Source of the DNA: Arthrobacter sp. OVS8
GTDB taxonomy: Bacteria > Actinomycetota > Actinomycetes > Actinomycetales > Micrococcaceae
Direction of reading: 5' to 3'
Assembly: GCA_028370155.1 (NCBI GenBank)
Contig: CP116670.1
Span: forward strand, 3,844,001 to 3,908,000
DNA length: 64,000 nucleotides
The translations under genes and the position numbers were made by a program. Below the pieces are notes generated by a model. It was not told the origin of the DNA, did no database searches, and saw nothing but the letters and a program-made list of their open reading frames with translations. Each line of letters begins with the position of its first letter. Positions within the stretch are counted from its first letter, which is position 1. Shown piece after piece: positions 9,910-22,276 of the stretch.

Positions 9910-9915
9910 AATGTA
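9910..9915 (-). promoter_or_regulatory. -10 box of probable leaderless promoter, unknown two-gene unit
   Basis: TACATT (minus strand) ends 6 bases before the ATG at 9903, and no ribosome-binding site is present. It falls inside the short gap after the VanY-like gene. Confidence 0.45.
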
Positions 9916-9920
9916 CAGCC

Positions 9921-10846
9921 TTACCGGTACGCCGGCGCCGCCTCAAGACCGAAGTATTGCTCGAGCGTTGCGATTCCCCGCGTCTTCATCTCGCCCGCCG
10001 CTTCCACACCGACATAGCGCAGGTGCCAGGGCTCGTAGTAGTACCCCGTGATGTCGTGAAGCATCCACGGGTAGCGCACCACGAAGCCGAACCGGTGGCC
10101 GTTGGCCTTGGCCCAGACCGCCGCGGGCTGATCGGCGAAGCAGGGCTGGAAGCTGCAGGCCCTCCGCCATCGCCGATGTCGAAGGACCAGCCGGTCTGGT
10201 GCTCGGAGTAGCCCGGCCGGGCTGACGCCGTATCGGCTGCAGCCTGTCCCCGTGAGTTCACATAGCCGTTGTACGTGGAGGTCTGCGTCGCGAAGGACCG
10301 GTAGCCGCTGGCCAGCGTCATGGTGACGCCAGCCCCGGCTGCGGCCGCGAACATCTTCTCCGCCGCGGCCGCAGTCGTGCTGTTAAGCAGGGCGGCTTCA
10401 CCGGACGTGGCCACGCGCACGCGTGGCCGGACGAGGTTGGCCGGCACGTAGGCGGCAGGGGTCAGCGGGCGATGTTTGTTCACCACCACCCAGGGGCTGG
10501 CGGGGTCGGTAAGCGAGTGCCGGGGTTTGGCTGTGGAGAGCGCTGGCGGTGTGGTCCCCGGTGCCGCGGCCGAGGGACTGGCCGGAAGGGCCTCAGCCGG
10601 CGTGGCCGGGGCGGTTGCGGGGGCCGTGGCGGACGGCGTTGCGGTGACCGTCGTCGGCGTCGGCGTCGCGGCCGGTGAGGCAGCCGCAGCCGCTGACGGG
10701 GCCGGCCGGACGGCTTCCGGGGCGCAGGCGGTCAGCGCGGCGAGGCCCGACCCTGCCAGCAGCAGGCGGCTGAAGGCCCGCCTGCTGGCGGTGGGACTGA
10801 CCGGCTCCGGTGCCTCCGGACGCTCCGCTGACCCGTCGTGGCACAC
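9921..10846 (-). CDS. VanY-like D-alanyl-D-alanine carboxypeptidase, probable Tat lipoprotein (one apparent frameshift)
   Basis: M15B-type metallopeptidase that trims D-Ala from peptidoglycan stems outside the cell. The N-terminus carries a twin-arginine motif (SRRAFSR), a hydrophobic stretch and lipobox LTAC, predicting Tat export and lipid anchoring. About 70 residues rich in Pro, Ala and Thr follow as a cell-wall linker. The catalytic domain shows SGYRSFATQ, YSEHQTGWSFDIGD (His and Asp zinc ligands) and, after repair at CCC 10160-10162, EPWHLRYVGVE (third ligand). Repaired length is 308 residues. The GTG start lies 5 bases after the coaA stop, so it is probably co-transcribed. Confidence 0.85.
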
Positions 10847-10851
10847 GTGTG

Positions 10852-11817
10852 CTACACCTTGCGCAGCAGCATGCGGCGGATGGAATGGTCGGCGTCCTTG
10901 GTGAGGACCAGCTGCGCCCGGCCGCGGGTCGGCAGCACGTTCTCCTCGAGGTTGGGTTCGTTGATGCGCTTCCAGATCTCGCGGGCCGTCTCTTCCGCCT
11001 CGGCGTCCGAGAGCGTGGCGTAGCGGTGGAAATAGGACTCCGGCTGGGCGAACGCCGTGGTGCGGAGTTTGCGGAAGCGGTCCACGTACCACTCCTCGAT
11101 GTAGGACGTTTTGGCATCAACATAGATGGAAAAATCGAAGAAGTCACTCAACGCCAGGCCTTGCCGGCCGTCATGCCGCGGGCGGGCGGGCGCCAAGACA
11201 TTCAGCCCCTCGACGATCAACACGTCGGGGCGGCGCACCACCACTTCCTTGCCCGGGACGATGTCATAGGTCACATGGGAGTACCAGGGCGCCCGGACTT
11301 CCTCGGCGCCGCCTTTGATTTCGCTCACAAATCGCAGCAGCGAGCGGCGGTCGTAGGATTCGGGGAACCCCTTGCGCTCCAGCAGTTGCCGCCGCTTCAG
11401 TTCCGCCAGCGGGTACAGGAAACCGTCCGTGGTGATGAGCTCAACATTGGGCGTCCCGGGCCACCGGCGGAGCATCTCGCGGAGCACGCGGGCGATGGTG
11501 GACTTGCCCACGGCCACCGAACCGGCGACGCCGATCACGAACGGCGTGCGCTGGGTCTGCTCGCCCAGGAAGGTGGTGGTTGCCGCATGGAGCTGGCCTG
11601 CCGCCTCGACATACAGGTGCAGCAACCGGGACAGGGGCAGGTAGACCTCCCGGATTTCCTTCATATCAAGGGGATCGCCGAGGCCGCGGAGACGGAGTAC
11701 GTCCTCCTGGTTGAGGGGCTGCTCCATCTGGGCAGCGAGCCGGGACCAGGTCTGCCGGTCCAGCTCCACGAACGGGGAGACGCCGTCGCCGTTCGCTTCA
11801 TTGCGTTGCAAAGTCAC
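10852..11817 (-). CDS. coaA: Pantothenate kinase, type I
   Basis: First enzyme of coenzyme A synthesis: ATP plus pantothenate to 4'-phosphopantothenate. 321 residues, intact. Walker A is GVAGSVAVGKST; then ELITTDGFLYP, FPESYDRRSLLRFV, PDVLIVEGLNVL and YVDRFRKLRTTAF, all typical of bacterial CoaA. GTG start. Divergent from glmS with about 135 bases between them. The VanY-like gene follows it. A CAGAAT box 7 bases before the start hints at another leaderless transcript. Confidence 0.96.
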   Translation of the reverse strand: MTLQRNEANGDGVSPFVELDRQTWSRLAAQMEQPLNQEDVLRLRGLGDPLDMKEIREVYLPLSRLLHLYVEAAGQLHAATTTFLGEQTQRTPFVIGVAGSVAVGKSTIARVLREMLRRWPGTPNVELITTDGFLYPLAELKRRQLLERKGFPESYDRRSLLRFVSEIKGGAEEVRAPWYSHVTYDIVPGKEVVVRRPDVLIVEGLNVLAPARPRHDGRQGLALSDFFDFSIYVDAKTSYIEEWYVDRFRKLRTTAFAQPESYFHRYATLSDAEAEETAREIWKRINEPNLEENVLPTRGRAQLVLTKDADHSIRRMLLRKV

Positions 11818-11824
11818 CCTAGAG

Positions 11825-11830
11825 ATTCTG
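11825..11830 (-). promoter_or_regulatory. Possible -10 box of coaA
   Basis: CAGAAT (minus strand; one base off TAnnnT) ends 7 bases before the GTG start. Weaker than the other leaderless candidates. Confidence 0.35.
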
Positions 11831-11939
11831 CCCTCCGCCGGGCCGAGAGCGAAATGGGGCGGCCCCGTACTGCCCCCGCCGGGGCGGCGGACGGCGTGTT
11901 ACGAACGCGGATTCGACGTCGGCAGCCGGGGAAACCCGC

Positions 11940-11945
11940 TAGGCT
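11940..11945 (+). promoter_or_regulatory. -10 box of probable leaderless glmS promoter
   Basis: TAGGCT ends 7 bases before the glmS ATG, with no ribosome-binding site. I see no glmS ribozyme-like structure in the short region upstream. Confidence 0.55.
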
Positions 11946-11952
11946 TGAGTCC

Positions 11953-13845
<1,893 letters not shown>

Positions 13846-13849
13846 CGCC

Positions 13850-14196
13850 ATGATCGTTGGCATTGGCGTAGACGTCGTAGACATTGACCGGTTCGGCCGG
13901 CAGCTGGAGCGCACCCCGGGCTGCGCGACCGGCTGTTCGTCCCCGCGGAACGCGAACTGAACACGCGGTCCCTGGCTGCCCGGTTCGCCGCCAAGGAGGC
14001 CGTGGCGAAGGTCCTCGGCGCCCCGGCCGGCATGAACTGGCAGGACTGCTGGATCGGTCTTGACGAAAACGGGCCCACCGTCCAGGTCAAAGGCACCGTG
14101 CTGGCCGTAGCGGAGTCAAAGGGCGTCAAGCGCTGGCACCTCTCGATGAGCCACGACGGCGGCATTGCCACCGCGACGGTCATCGCCGAGGGCTGA
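13850..14196 (+). CDS. acpS: Holo-ACP synthase (one apparent frameshift)
   Basis: Transfers 4'-phosphopantetheine from CoA to acyl carrier protein. IVGIGVDVVDIDRF carries the metal-binding Asp; RFAAKEAVAKVLGAP is the CoA-binding signature; WHLSMSHDGGIATATVI is the conserved end. The frame is lost at 13914-13920; one extra base restores RTPGLRDRLFVPAERELN and 115 residues, normal for AcpS. It lies 4 bases after glmS and just ahead of nnr, a common actinobacterial order. Confidence 0.92.
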
Positions 14197-14259
14197 ACGC
14201 CACCTGCCTGACCAGAACCGGACATCCCGCAGCGACTTCACCGCGAATGGACTGAAACC

Positions 14260-15770
14260 ATGATCAGCGCCTACACCGGAACCCAGATACGAGAGGCTGA
14301 GAAGCCTTTTCTGGACAAAGGTGTGGGCGCTGTTCTTATGCAGCGGGCCGCATACGGGCTGGCCAACGCCGTGGTCCGCGAACTGCGGGCCCGCGGGGTG
14401 CGCCTCTACGGCGCCAGCGTCACGGTCCTCGCCGGCAAGGGCAACAACGGCGGGGACGGGCTGTTCGCGGCCGCCATGCTGGCCCGCCGCGGCATGCGGA
14501 CGACGGCGGTCCTCACCGCGGGGAGACCCATCCTGAAGGGCTCGCGGCCCTCGAAAAATCCGGCGGCCGGGTGATCCGCCTGACACCGGTCACCATGGCC
14601 GGCGCAACGGCGGCCGCCGCACAGTCCGGCGTCGTCATTGATGCGGTGCTGGGAACGGGTGCGCAGGGCGGGCTCCGGGGCCCTGCGGCGGAGCTGATCG
14701 AAGCGTTGGAACGCTCGCGGCCCGGGCTCGTGGTGGCCTGCGACATTCCCAGCGGCGTGGACGCCGACACCGGAGAAGCCCATAACCCTGTCCTCCGCGC
14801 GGACCTGACCGTGACGTTCGGGGCGGCCAAGGCGGGCCTGCTGGCCGACCCGGGCGCGGACTTCACCGGCAGCGTCCAAGTCATTCCGATCGGCATCGAG
14901 GCCGCCCTCCCGGAGCCGGCCCTGCGCCGCTTCGAGGCGGCGGATCTGCCATCGCTGCTCCCGCATCCCGGACGGCGCTCCCACAAATACTCCCGCGGCG
15001 TCCTGGGCGTGGTGGCCGGTTCGCAGCGGTACCCCGGCGCGGCGGTCCTCGCCTGCCGCGGCGCGCTGGCGGCCGGCGTGGGCATGGTGCGTTACCTGGG
15101 CCCCCGGACGTCGCCGACCTGGTCCGCCAGTCCTGCCCCGAAGTCGTCTGCGGCACCGGCAGTCCCGCGGAGACCCACGTCCAGGCCTGGCTCCTCGGCC
15201 CCGGCCTTGACGAAGAAGCCCACGACCAGCTGGAGCGCGTCCGCGACGCCGCAGCCACCGGGCTGCCGGTGGTCGCCGACGCCGGGGCGCTGCCCGCCCT
15301 GCCCCGCGCCCTCGCCCCCGGTTCGTGCTGACACCGCACGCCGGCGAACTCGCCGCGTTGCTGGCACGGTACGGCGCGGACCCCGGCCGCGACGGCGTGG
15401 AGAACGCCACGCTCGCGGCCGCCCGGCGGGCCAGCGAGCTGACCGGGGCCACCGTCCTGCTCAAGGGCGCCACCACGCTCGTCGCGGCCCCTCGGGTGCC
15501 GTCTTCAGCCAGGCCGAGGCCACACCCTGGCTGGCCACGGCCGGCAGCGGGGACGTCCTGGCCGGGATCCTGGGAGCCCTGCTCGCGCAGCTGGCCGGCA
15601 GCCCCGAAACCCAGGCGTCCTTCGGCATCCGCGGCGGTGACCGCTGGGCTGGCATCGCGGCGCTGGCCGCCAGCGTCCACGGCCGGGCCGGAAGTCTCGC
15701 CTCGGGCGGCGGGCCGGTGACGGCGTCGGACGTGGCAACATCCGTGCGGGAGGTCATGACGACGGTGTAA
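14260..15770 (+). CDS. nnr: Bifunctional NAD(P)HX epimerase/dehydratase (four apparent frameshifts)
   Basis: Repairs hydrated NADH and NADPH. The N-terminal YjeF-N epimerase domain contains GKGNNGGDGLFAA and, later, CDIPSGVDADTGE. The C-terminal ATP/ADP-dependent dehydratase domain contains HKYSRGVLGVVAGS, LTPHAGELAALL and TAGSGDVLAGILGALLAQ. Four deletions break it: G run 14520-14523 and C runs 15101-15105, 15315-15319 and 15488-15491. Adding one base at each gives 504 residues, as expected for the fused enzyme. The most interrupted gene in the window, and also one of the richest in G/C runs. Confidence 0.9.
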
Positions 15771-15861
15771 CAAATCCGGGCGTTCAGTGCGCCGAGTCAA
15801 TTAGTAACCCTGCTTACAAGTAGTCTGTCTAGAGAATTTTCGCCACGCACGAGGAGTACAC

Positions 15862-18099
15862 ATGGAAGTCTGGCCCGGAACGGCTTACCCGCTGGGAGCC
15901 ACTTTTGACGGCACCGGCACCAATTTCGCCCTGTTCAGCGAGCGTGCCGAACGCGTGGAGCTGTGCCTCCTCGCCGATGACCTGAGCGAGACGCGGATCG
16001 AGCTGACCGAAGTGGACGGCTACGTGTGGCACTGCTACCTGCCGCACGTCCAGCCCGGCCAGAAGTACGGCTACCGCGTCCACGGCCCGTACGAACCGGA
16101 GAACGGCAACCGCTTCAACCCCAACAAGCTGCTGATGGACCCCTACGCCAAGGCCATCCAGGGCCAGATCGACTGGGACCCGGCGCTCTTCACGTACGAA
16201 TTCGGCGACCCCGACTCGCGGAACGACGCCGACTCGGCGCCCCACACCATGCACGGCGTGGTGATCAACCCCTTCTTCGAATGGGACGGCGACCGCCAAC
16301 TGCGGATCCCCTACCACCAGTCGGTCATCTACGAGGCCCACGTCAAGGGCCTGACCGAGCTGCACCCGGAGGTCCCCGAAGAGCAGCGCGGCACCTACGC
16401 CGGCGTCGCGCACCCGGCCGTGATCGAGCACCTGAAGAAGCTCGGCGTCACCGCGATCGAACTTATGCCCGTCCACCAGTTCGTCAACGACGGCACGCTC
16501 CAGGAGAAGGGCCTCAACAACTATTGGGGCTACAACACCATCGGCTTCTTCGCCCCGCAGAACACCTACAGCTCCTCCGGCGACGTGGGACACCAGGTCC
16601 AGGAGTTCAAGGCCATGGTCCGCGACCTGCACCGGGCCGGCATGGAAGTGATCCTGGATGTGGTCTACAACCACACCGCCGAAGGCAACCACCTTGGCCC
16701 CACCCTGTCCTTCAAGGGCATCGACAACCAGGCCTACTACCGGCTGGTCGACGACGACATGAAGCACTACATGGACTACACCGGCACCGGAAATTCCCTC
16801 AACGTCCGGCACCCGCACTCCCTCCAGCTGCTGATGGACTCCCTGCGTTACTGGGTCACGGAGATGCACGTCGACGGCTTCCGCTTCGACCTCGCCTCCA
16901 CACTGGCCCGCGAGTTCTACGACGTGGACAAGCTCTCCACCTTCTTTGAACTCATCCAGCAGGACCCGATCGTCTCCCAGGTCAAGCTGATTGCCGAGCC
17001 CTGGGACATCGGCCCGGGCGGCTACCAGGTGGGCAACTTCCCGCCGCAGTGGACCGAGTGGAACGGCAAGTACCGCGACACGGTCCGCGACTTCTGGCGC
17101 GGCGAGCCCTCCACCCTGGGCGAATTCGCCTCCCGCCTGACCGGCTCCGCGGACCTGTACGAAAGCTCCGCGCGCCGCCCGGTGGCCTCGATCAACTTCG
17201 TCACCGCCCACGACGGCTTCACCATGCGCGACCTGGTCTCCTACAACGAGAAGCACAACGACGCCAACGGCGAGGGCAACAACGACGGCGAATCGCACAA
17301 CAGGTCCTGGAACTGCGGCGAAGAGGGGGACACGGACAACGATCACGTCCTGACCCTCCGCGCCCGCCAGCAGCGCAACTTCATCGCCACCCTGCTGCTC
17401 TCGCAGGGCGTCCCCATGCTGCTGCACGGTGACGAGCTGGGCCGCACCCAGCAGGGCAACAACAACACGTACTGCCAGGACTCCGAGCTGAGCTGGATCC
17501 ACTGGGACGCAATGGACCAGCCGCTGGTGGAGTTCACCGCCGTCGTGAACAAGATCCGCCGCGACCACCCGATCTTCCGGCGCAGCCGCTTCTTCGACGG
17601 ACGCCCCGTGCGCCGCGGCGAGGGCGAGAAGCTGCCGGACATCGTCTGGCTGAAGACGGACGGCACCGAAATGCTGCCGGAGGACTGGGGCAGCGGCTTC
17701 GGCCGGACCATCGGCGTGTTCTACAACGGCCACGGCATCCAGGAGCAGGATTCCCGCGGCCGCCGGATCACCGACGACAGCTTCGTGCTCGCCTTTAATG
17801 CCCACGACGACGACGTGGACTTCGCATTGCCGGCCGAGGAGTACTCAAAGTTCTGGGACGTCCTGGTGGATACCGCGGACCAGGCGAACACCGAGGAACC
17901 GCTCAAGGCCGGATCGGTGCTGAAACTGGCCGCCAAGTCCATGGTGGTGCTCCGGGCTCACTCCGGCCCCGAGGTGGAGGTGGATTACTCCGCTGCCGCG
18001 TCGCTGGCCTCCATGGCCGAGCACGAGGACGCACTCGAGGAAATGGTGGAGGCCCAGGACGAGGCCGCCGAAGCCGTCTCGAAGGCTGCCGCCAAATGA
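15862..18099 (+). CDS. glgX: Glycogen debranching enzyme GlgX
   Basis: GH13 isoamylase-type enzyme that removes short branches from phosphorylase-limited glycogen. 745 residues, intact. N-terminal CBM48-like domain (GTAYPLGATFDGTGTNFALF), then the barrel motifs VVYNHTAEG, GFRFDLAS (nucleophile Asp), IAEPWDIGPGGY (acid Glu) and NFVTAHDGFTM. The C-terminus ends in an Ala/Glu-rich tail. Start ATG after GAGGAG. Its TGA overlaps the treY ATG (ATGA), so debranching and trehalose formation are made together. Confidence 0.95.
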   Translation: MEVWPGTAYPLGATFDGTGTNFALFSERAERVELCLLADDLSETRIELTEVDGYVWHCYLPHVQPGQKYGYRVHGPYEPENGNRFNPNKLLMDPYAKAIQGQIDWDPALFTYEFGDPDSRNDADSAPHTMHGVVINPFFEWDGDRQLRIPYHQSVIYEAHVKGLTELHPEVPEEQRGTYAGVAHPAVIEHLKKLGVTAIELMPVHQFVNDGTLQEKGLNNYWGYNTIGFFAPQNTYSSSGDVGHQVQEFKAMVRDLHRAGMEVILDVVYNHTAEGNHLGPTLSFKGIDNQAYYRLVDDDMKHYMDYTGTGNSLNVRHPHSLQLLMDSLRYWVTEMHVDGFRFDLASTLAREFYDVDKLSTFFELIQQDPIVSQVKLIAEPWDIGPGGYQVGNFPPQWTEWNGKYRDTVRDFWRGEPSTLGEFASRLTGSADLYESSARRPVASINFVTAHDGFTMRDLVSYNEKHNDANGEGNNDGESHNRSWNCGEEGDTDNDHVLTLRARQQRNFIATLLLSQGVPMLLHGDELGRTQQGNNNTYCQDSELSWIHWDAMDQPLVEFTAVVNKIRRDHPIFRRSRFFDGRPVRRGEGEKLPDIVWLKTDGTEMLPEDWGSGFGRTIGVFYNGHGIQEQDSRGRRITDDSFVLAFNAHDDDVDFALPAEEYSKFWDVLVDTADQANTEEPLKAGSVLKLAAKSMVVLRAHSGPEVEVDYSAAASLASMAEHEDALEEMVEAQDEAAEAVSKAAAK

Positions 18100-20422
18100 G
18101 GACCCCGGTCTCCACTTACCGGCTGCAGATCCGGCCCGGCTTCACCCTCCAGGATGCCGCCGAGACCGTGCCTTACCTGAAGTCGCTCGGCGTGGACTGG
18201 ATCTACCTCTCGCCGATCCTCACCGCGGAGAAGGGCTCGGACCACGGCTATGACGTGACCGACCCCTCCGCGATCGACCCGGACCGCGGCGGCCCCGAGG
18301 GTCTGGCTGCCGCGGCGCGGGCGGCCCACGAGGCCGGTATGGGGGTGCTCGTCGACATCGTGCCCAACCATGTCGGCGTCGCCACCCCCGTCCAGAACCC
18401 GTGGTGGTGGTCGCTGCTCAAGGAAGGGCAGCAGTCCCGCTACGCCCAGGCGTTCGACGTCGACTGGGACTTCGGCGGCGGCCGGATCCGGATCCCCGTG
18501 CTGGGATCTGACTCCGACGTCGACGCGCTGGAAATCAAGGACGGGGAGCTGCGGTACTACGACCACCGCTTCCCGCTGGCCGAGGGGACCTATACCGAAG
18601 GGGACGATCCCCGTGCGGTGCACGACCGGCAGCACTACGAGCTGGTCGGCTGGCGCCGGGCCGACAACGAGCTGAACTACCGCCGGTTCTTCGCCGTCAA
18701 CAGCCTGGCCGGCATCCGGGTGGAGCTCCCCGAAGTTTTCGACGAAGCCCACGCCGAGATTGTCCGCTGGTTCCGCGAAGGCCTGGTGGACGGACTCCGG
18801 ATCGACCACCCGGACGGCCTGGCCGACCCGGAGGGTTACCTGCGCCGGCTCCGCGAAGTCACGGGCAGCAGCTACCTGCTGATCGAAAAGATCCTCGAGC
18901 CCGGTGAGGTCCTCCCGCAGAGCTTCGACTGCGAGGGCACCACCGGCTACGACGCCCTGGCCGACGTGGACCGGCTCTTCGTCGACCCCGCCGGCCAGGA
19001 AGCCCTGGACGCCCTCGACACCGAGGTGCGCGGCGGCCAGGCAGCGGACTACGAGGACATGATCCGGGGCACCAAGCGCCGGATTACGGACGGGATCCTC
19101 CACTCCGAGATGCTCCGGCTGGCGCGGCTGGTGCCGTCCGGCGCAGGACTCACGGTTGAGGCGGCCGCCGATGCCCTGTCCGAGATCATCGCCGCCTTCC
19201 CGGTGTACCGCAGCTACCTGCCCGAGGGCGCGGAAGTGCTGAAGGAAGCGTGCGAACTGGCCGTCCGGCGCCGTCCGGAGCTGGCCGACGCCGTCGGGCT
19301 GCTGCTGCCGCTGCTTCTCGACGCCGGTTCGGAGCCGGGCGCCGAACTGGGGCGCCGCTTCCAGCAGACCTCCGGCATGGTCATGGCCAAGGGTGTGGAG
19401 GACACCGCGTTCTTCCGCTACACCCGGCTGGGCACCCTGACGGAGGTGGGCGCCGATCCCACCGAGTTCTCGGTTGCGCCGGAGGAATTCCACCACCGGA
19501 TGGCGCGCCGCCAGGCCGAGATCCCGCTGTCCATGACCACGCTGAGCACCCACGACACCAAACGCAGCGAGGACACCCGCGCCCGGATCTCCGTGCTCGC
19601 GGAGGCGGCGGGGAGTGGAAGGCAGCCCTCGCCCGGCTGCAGGAGCTGGCGCCGCTGCCCGACGGGCCGCTCGCCAACCTGCTGTGGCAGGCCATCGCCG
19701 GCGCCTGGCCCGCGGACCGTGACCGGCTGCAGTCGTATGTGCAGAAGGCCGCCCGGGAGGCCGGCAACTCGACCGACTGGCTGGACCCGGACGCCGCCTT
19801 CGAGGAGAAGCTGGCCGCCGCCGTCGACGCGGCCTTTGACAACGCTGAGGTCCGGGCGGAACTGGAGTCCCTCGTGGCGCTCCTGGCGCCGTATGGTGCC
19901 GTCAATTCGCTCGGGGCGAAACTCGTGCAGCTGACCATGCCGGGAGTCCCGGATGTCTACCAGGGCACCGAGTTCTGGGACCGCTCGCTGACCGATCCGG
20001 ACAACCGACGGCCGTTCGATTTCGGTGCGCGGCGCACCGCCCTGGCCGCGCTCGACGCCGGCGACCGCCCGGCGTCGTACACCGACGACGCGGCGAAGCT
20101 CCTGGTCACCTCGCGGGCCCTGCGCCTGCGCCGCGACCGCCCGGAGCTGTTCACGGGCTACCGGCCCGTCGCGGCAACCGGCGCGGCCGCCGGGCACCTC
20201 ATCGGCTTTGACCGCGACAGTGCAGCCGGCCCGGGCGCCGTCACGCTCGCCACCCGGCTGCCCCGCGGACTGGAGCAGCAGGGCGGCTGGCGGGACACCG
20301 CCGTCGAACTGTCCGTGGACATGACGGACCAGCTGACGGGGACCACGTTCGACGCCGGCACGGTCCGGATTGCCGACATCCTGCGCGACTATCCGGTGGC
20401 GCTGCTGGTGCCCACCTCCTGA
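18096..20422 (+). CDS. treY: Maltooligosyl trehalose synthase (one apparent frameshift)
   Basis: Converts the reducing end of maltodextrin to a trehalosyl unit, the first of two steps to trehalose. GH13 motifs: STYRLQIRPGFTL, DIVPNHVGV, GLRIDHPDGLADP (nucleophile), YLLIEKIL (acid), TLSTHDTKRSEDTRARI. The break is the G run at 19610-19613; the repaired join reads EAAGEWKAALARLQ and the protein is 775 residues, as usual. Overlaps glgX by 4 bases; treZ follows after 44 bases. Confidence 0.94.
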
Positions 20423-20466
20423 CCGCACCGACTGACCCACCGACCCCCGGGGAACGGAAGAATGCC

Positions 20467-22261
20467 ATGACCTTGCCTGCACACGGAACCGAACGCTTCA
20501 ACGTCTGGGCGCCGGACGCCCGGACCGTCACCCTGCTCGCCGGCGGCCGGGAGTACCCGATGCGCCGGACCGACAGCCTGGCACGTCCGGACGGCACCCT
20601 CGGTCCGGACGGCACAGCCGGCTGGTGGACCGCCCCGGACGCCCCCGCCACCGGGGACGTCGACTACGGCTACCTGATCGACGGGGACACCACCCCGCTG
20701 CCGGACCCCAGGTCCCGGCGGCAGCCCGCTGGTGTCCACTCGCTGTCGCGGACGTTCGACGCCGGCAGCCACGAGTGGTCGGACGGCCAGTGGCAGGGCC
20801 GCGGACTGCAGGGAGCGGTGATCTACGAGCTGCACGTGGGGACGTTCACCCCCGAGGGGACGCTGGACGCGGCCGCCGGGAAGCTCGACTACCTGGTGGA
20901 TCTCGGCGTCGATTTTGTGGAGCTGCTGCCGGTGAACGGCTTCAACGGCACCCACAACTGGGGCTATGACGGTGTCCTCTGGTATGCCGTGCACGACGGC
21001 TACGGCGGACCCGCCGCCTACCAGCGCTTCGTGGACGCGGCCCATGCCGCCGGGCTGGGCGTCATCCAGGACGTGGTCTACAACCACCTCGGCCCCAGCG
21101 GGAACTACCTTCCGCGATTCGGGCCGTACCTGAAATCGGGGAGGGCAACACCTGGGGCGACTCGGTGAACCTCGACGGGCCCGGCTCCGACGTGGTGCGC
21201 GCCTACATCCTCGAAAACGCCGCCATGTGGCTGCGGGACTACCACGTGGACGGGCTCCGGCTCGACGCCGTGCATGCCTTCAAGGACGAGCGGGCCGTCC
21301 ACCTGCTGGAGGAGTTCGGTGCGCTCGCGGACGGAATCTCCGCCGAAACCGGCCGCCCCGCCACCATGATCGCCGAGTCGGACCTCAACGACCCGCGGCT
21401 GCTCTACCCGCGGGACGTCAACGGCTACGGACTGGCAGGGCAGTGGAGCGACGACTTCCACCATGCCGTGCACGTCAATGTCAGCGGCGAGGCGACGGGC
21501 TACTACGCCGACTTCGAGTCCCTCGAGGCCCTGGCGAAGGTCCTGGTGGACGGCTTCTTCCATGACGGCAGCTACTCCAGCTTCCGCGGCCGGCACCACG
21601 GCCGCCCATCAACACGGCCGCGGTCCACCCGGCGGCGCTGGTGGTGTGCAGCCAGAACCATGACCAGATCGGCAACCGGGCTACCGGCGACCGGCTCTCC
21701 CAGACGCTGGGGTACGGGCAGCTGGCGCTCGCCGCCGTCGCGACCCTGACCTCGCCGTTCACGCCGATGCTCTTCATGGGCGAGGAATACGGTGCCACCA
21801 CCCCGTGGCAGTTCTTCACCTCGCATCCGGAGCCGGAACTCGGCAAGGCCACGGCGGAGGGCCGGATCAAGGAGTTCGAACGGATGGGCTGGGACCCCGC
21901 CGTCGTGCCGGACCCGCAGGACCCGGAGACCTTCACCCGCTCCCGGCTCAACTGGGCCGAAGCCGCCGACGGCCACCACGCCCGCCTGCTGGAGCTGTAC
22001 CGCCGGCTGATCGCGCTGCGCCGTTCGACGCCGGAGCTGTCCGGTCTGGGCTTCGAGGACACCGCGGTCGCGTTCAGCGAGGCCGACGGCTGGCTCCGCC
22101 TCCGCCGCGGCAGCGTGGAGGTCGCGATGAACTTCTCCGCCGAACCGCGCCGGCTCGGCGTGGCCGGCGCCTCGATCGCGCTGGCCACCGACGACGCCGT
22201 GCACCTCGACAGCGGCCGGCTCGACCTGCCCGGCCACAGTGCCGCCATCATCTCAAAGTAA
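20467..22261 (+). CDS. treZ: Maltooligosyl trehalose trehalohydrolase (two apparent frameshifts)
   Basis: Releases free trehalose from the TreY product. Begins with a CBM48-like fold (FNVWAPDARTVTLLAGG), then GH13 motifs VIYELHVGTFTPEG, QDVVYNHLGPSGNY, GLRLDAVHAF (nucleophile), IAESDLNDPRL (acid) and CSQNHDQIGNR. Breaks are G run 21138-21141 (restores KSGEGNTWGDSVNL) and CCC 21605-21607 (restores GRPINTAAVHPAALVVCSQ). Repaired length is 598 residues. The aldo/keto reductase gene begins within 20 bases. Confidence 0.94.
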
Positions 22262-22276
22262 GACAGGATGTTACGT

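Noticed and set aside
10810..11952. Open frame running into glmS for about 380 codons upstream, antisense to coaA
   Set aside because: High-GC codon bias keeps this frame open. CoaA on the other strand is an unmistakable enzyme, and the glmS start must be MCGIVG.
11818..11952. A glmS-type ribozyme or other riboswitch before glmS
   Set aside because: The gap is short, shared with coaA, and the -10 box lies 7 bases from the start codon, leaving no leader.
15829..17805. A 658-codon open frame antisense to glgX
   Set aside because: Its Val/His/Asp/Gln-rich translation is the usual mirror of a GC-rich gene; GlgX motifs cover the whole region.
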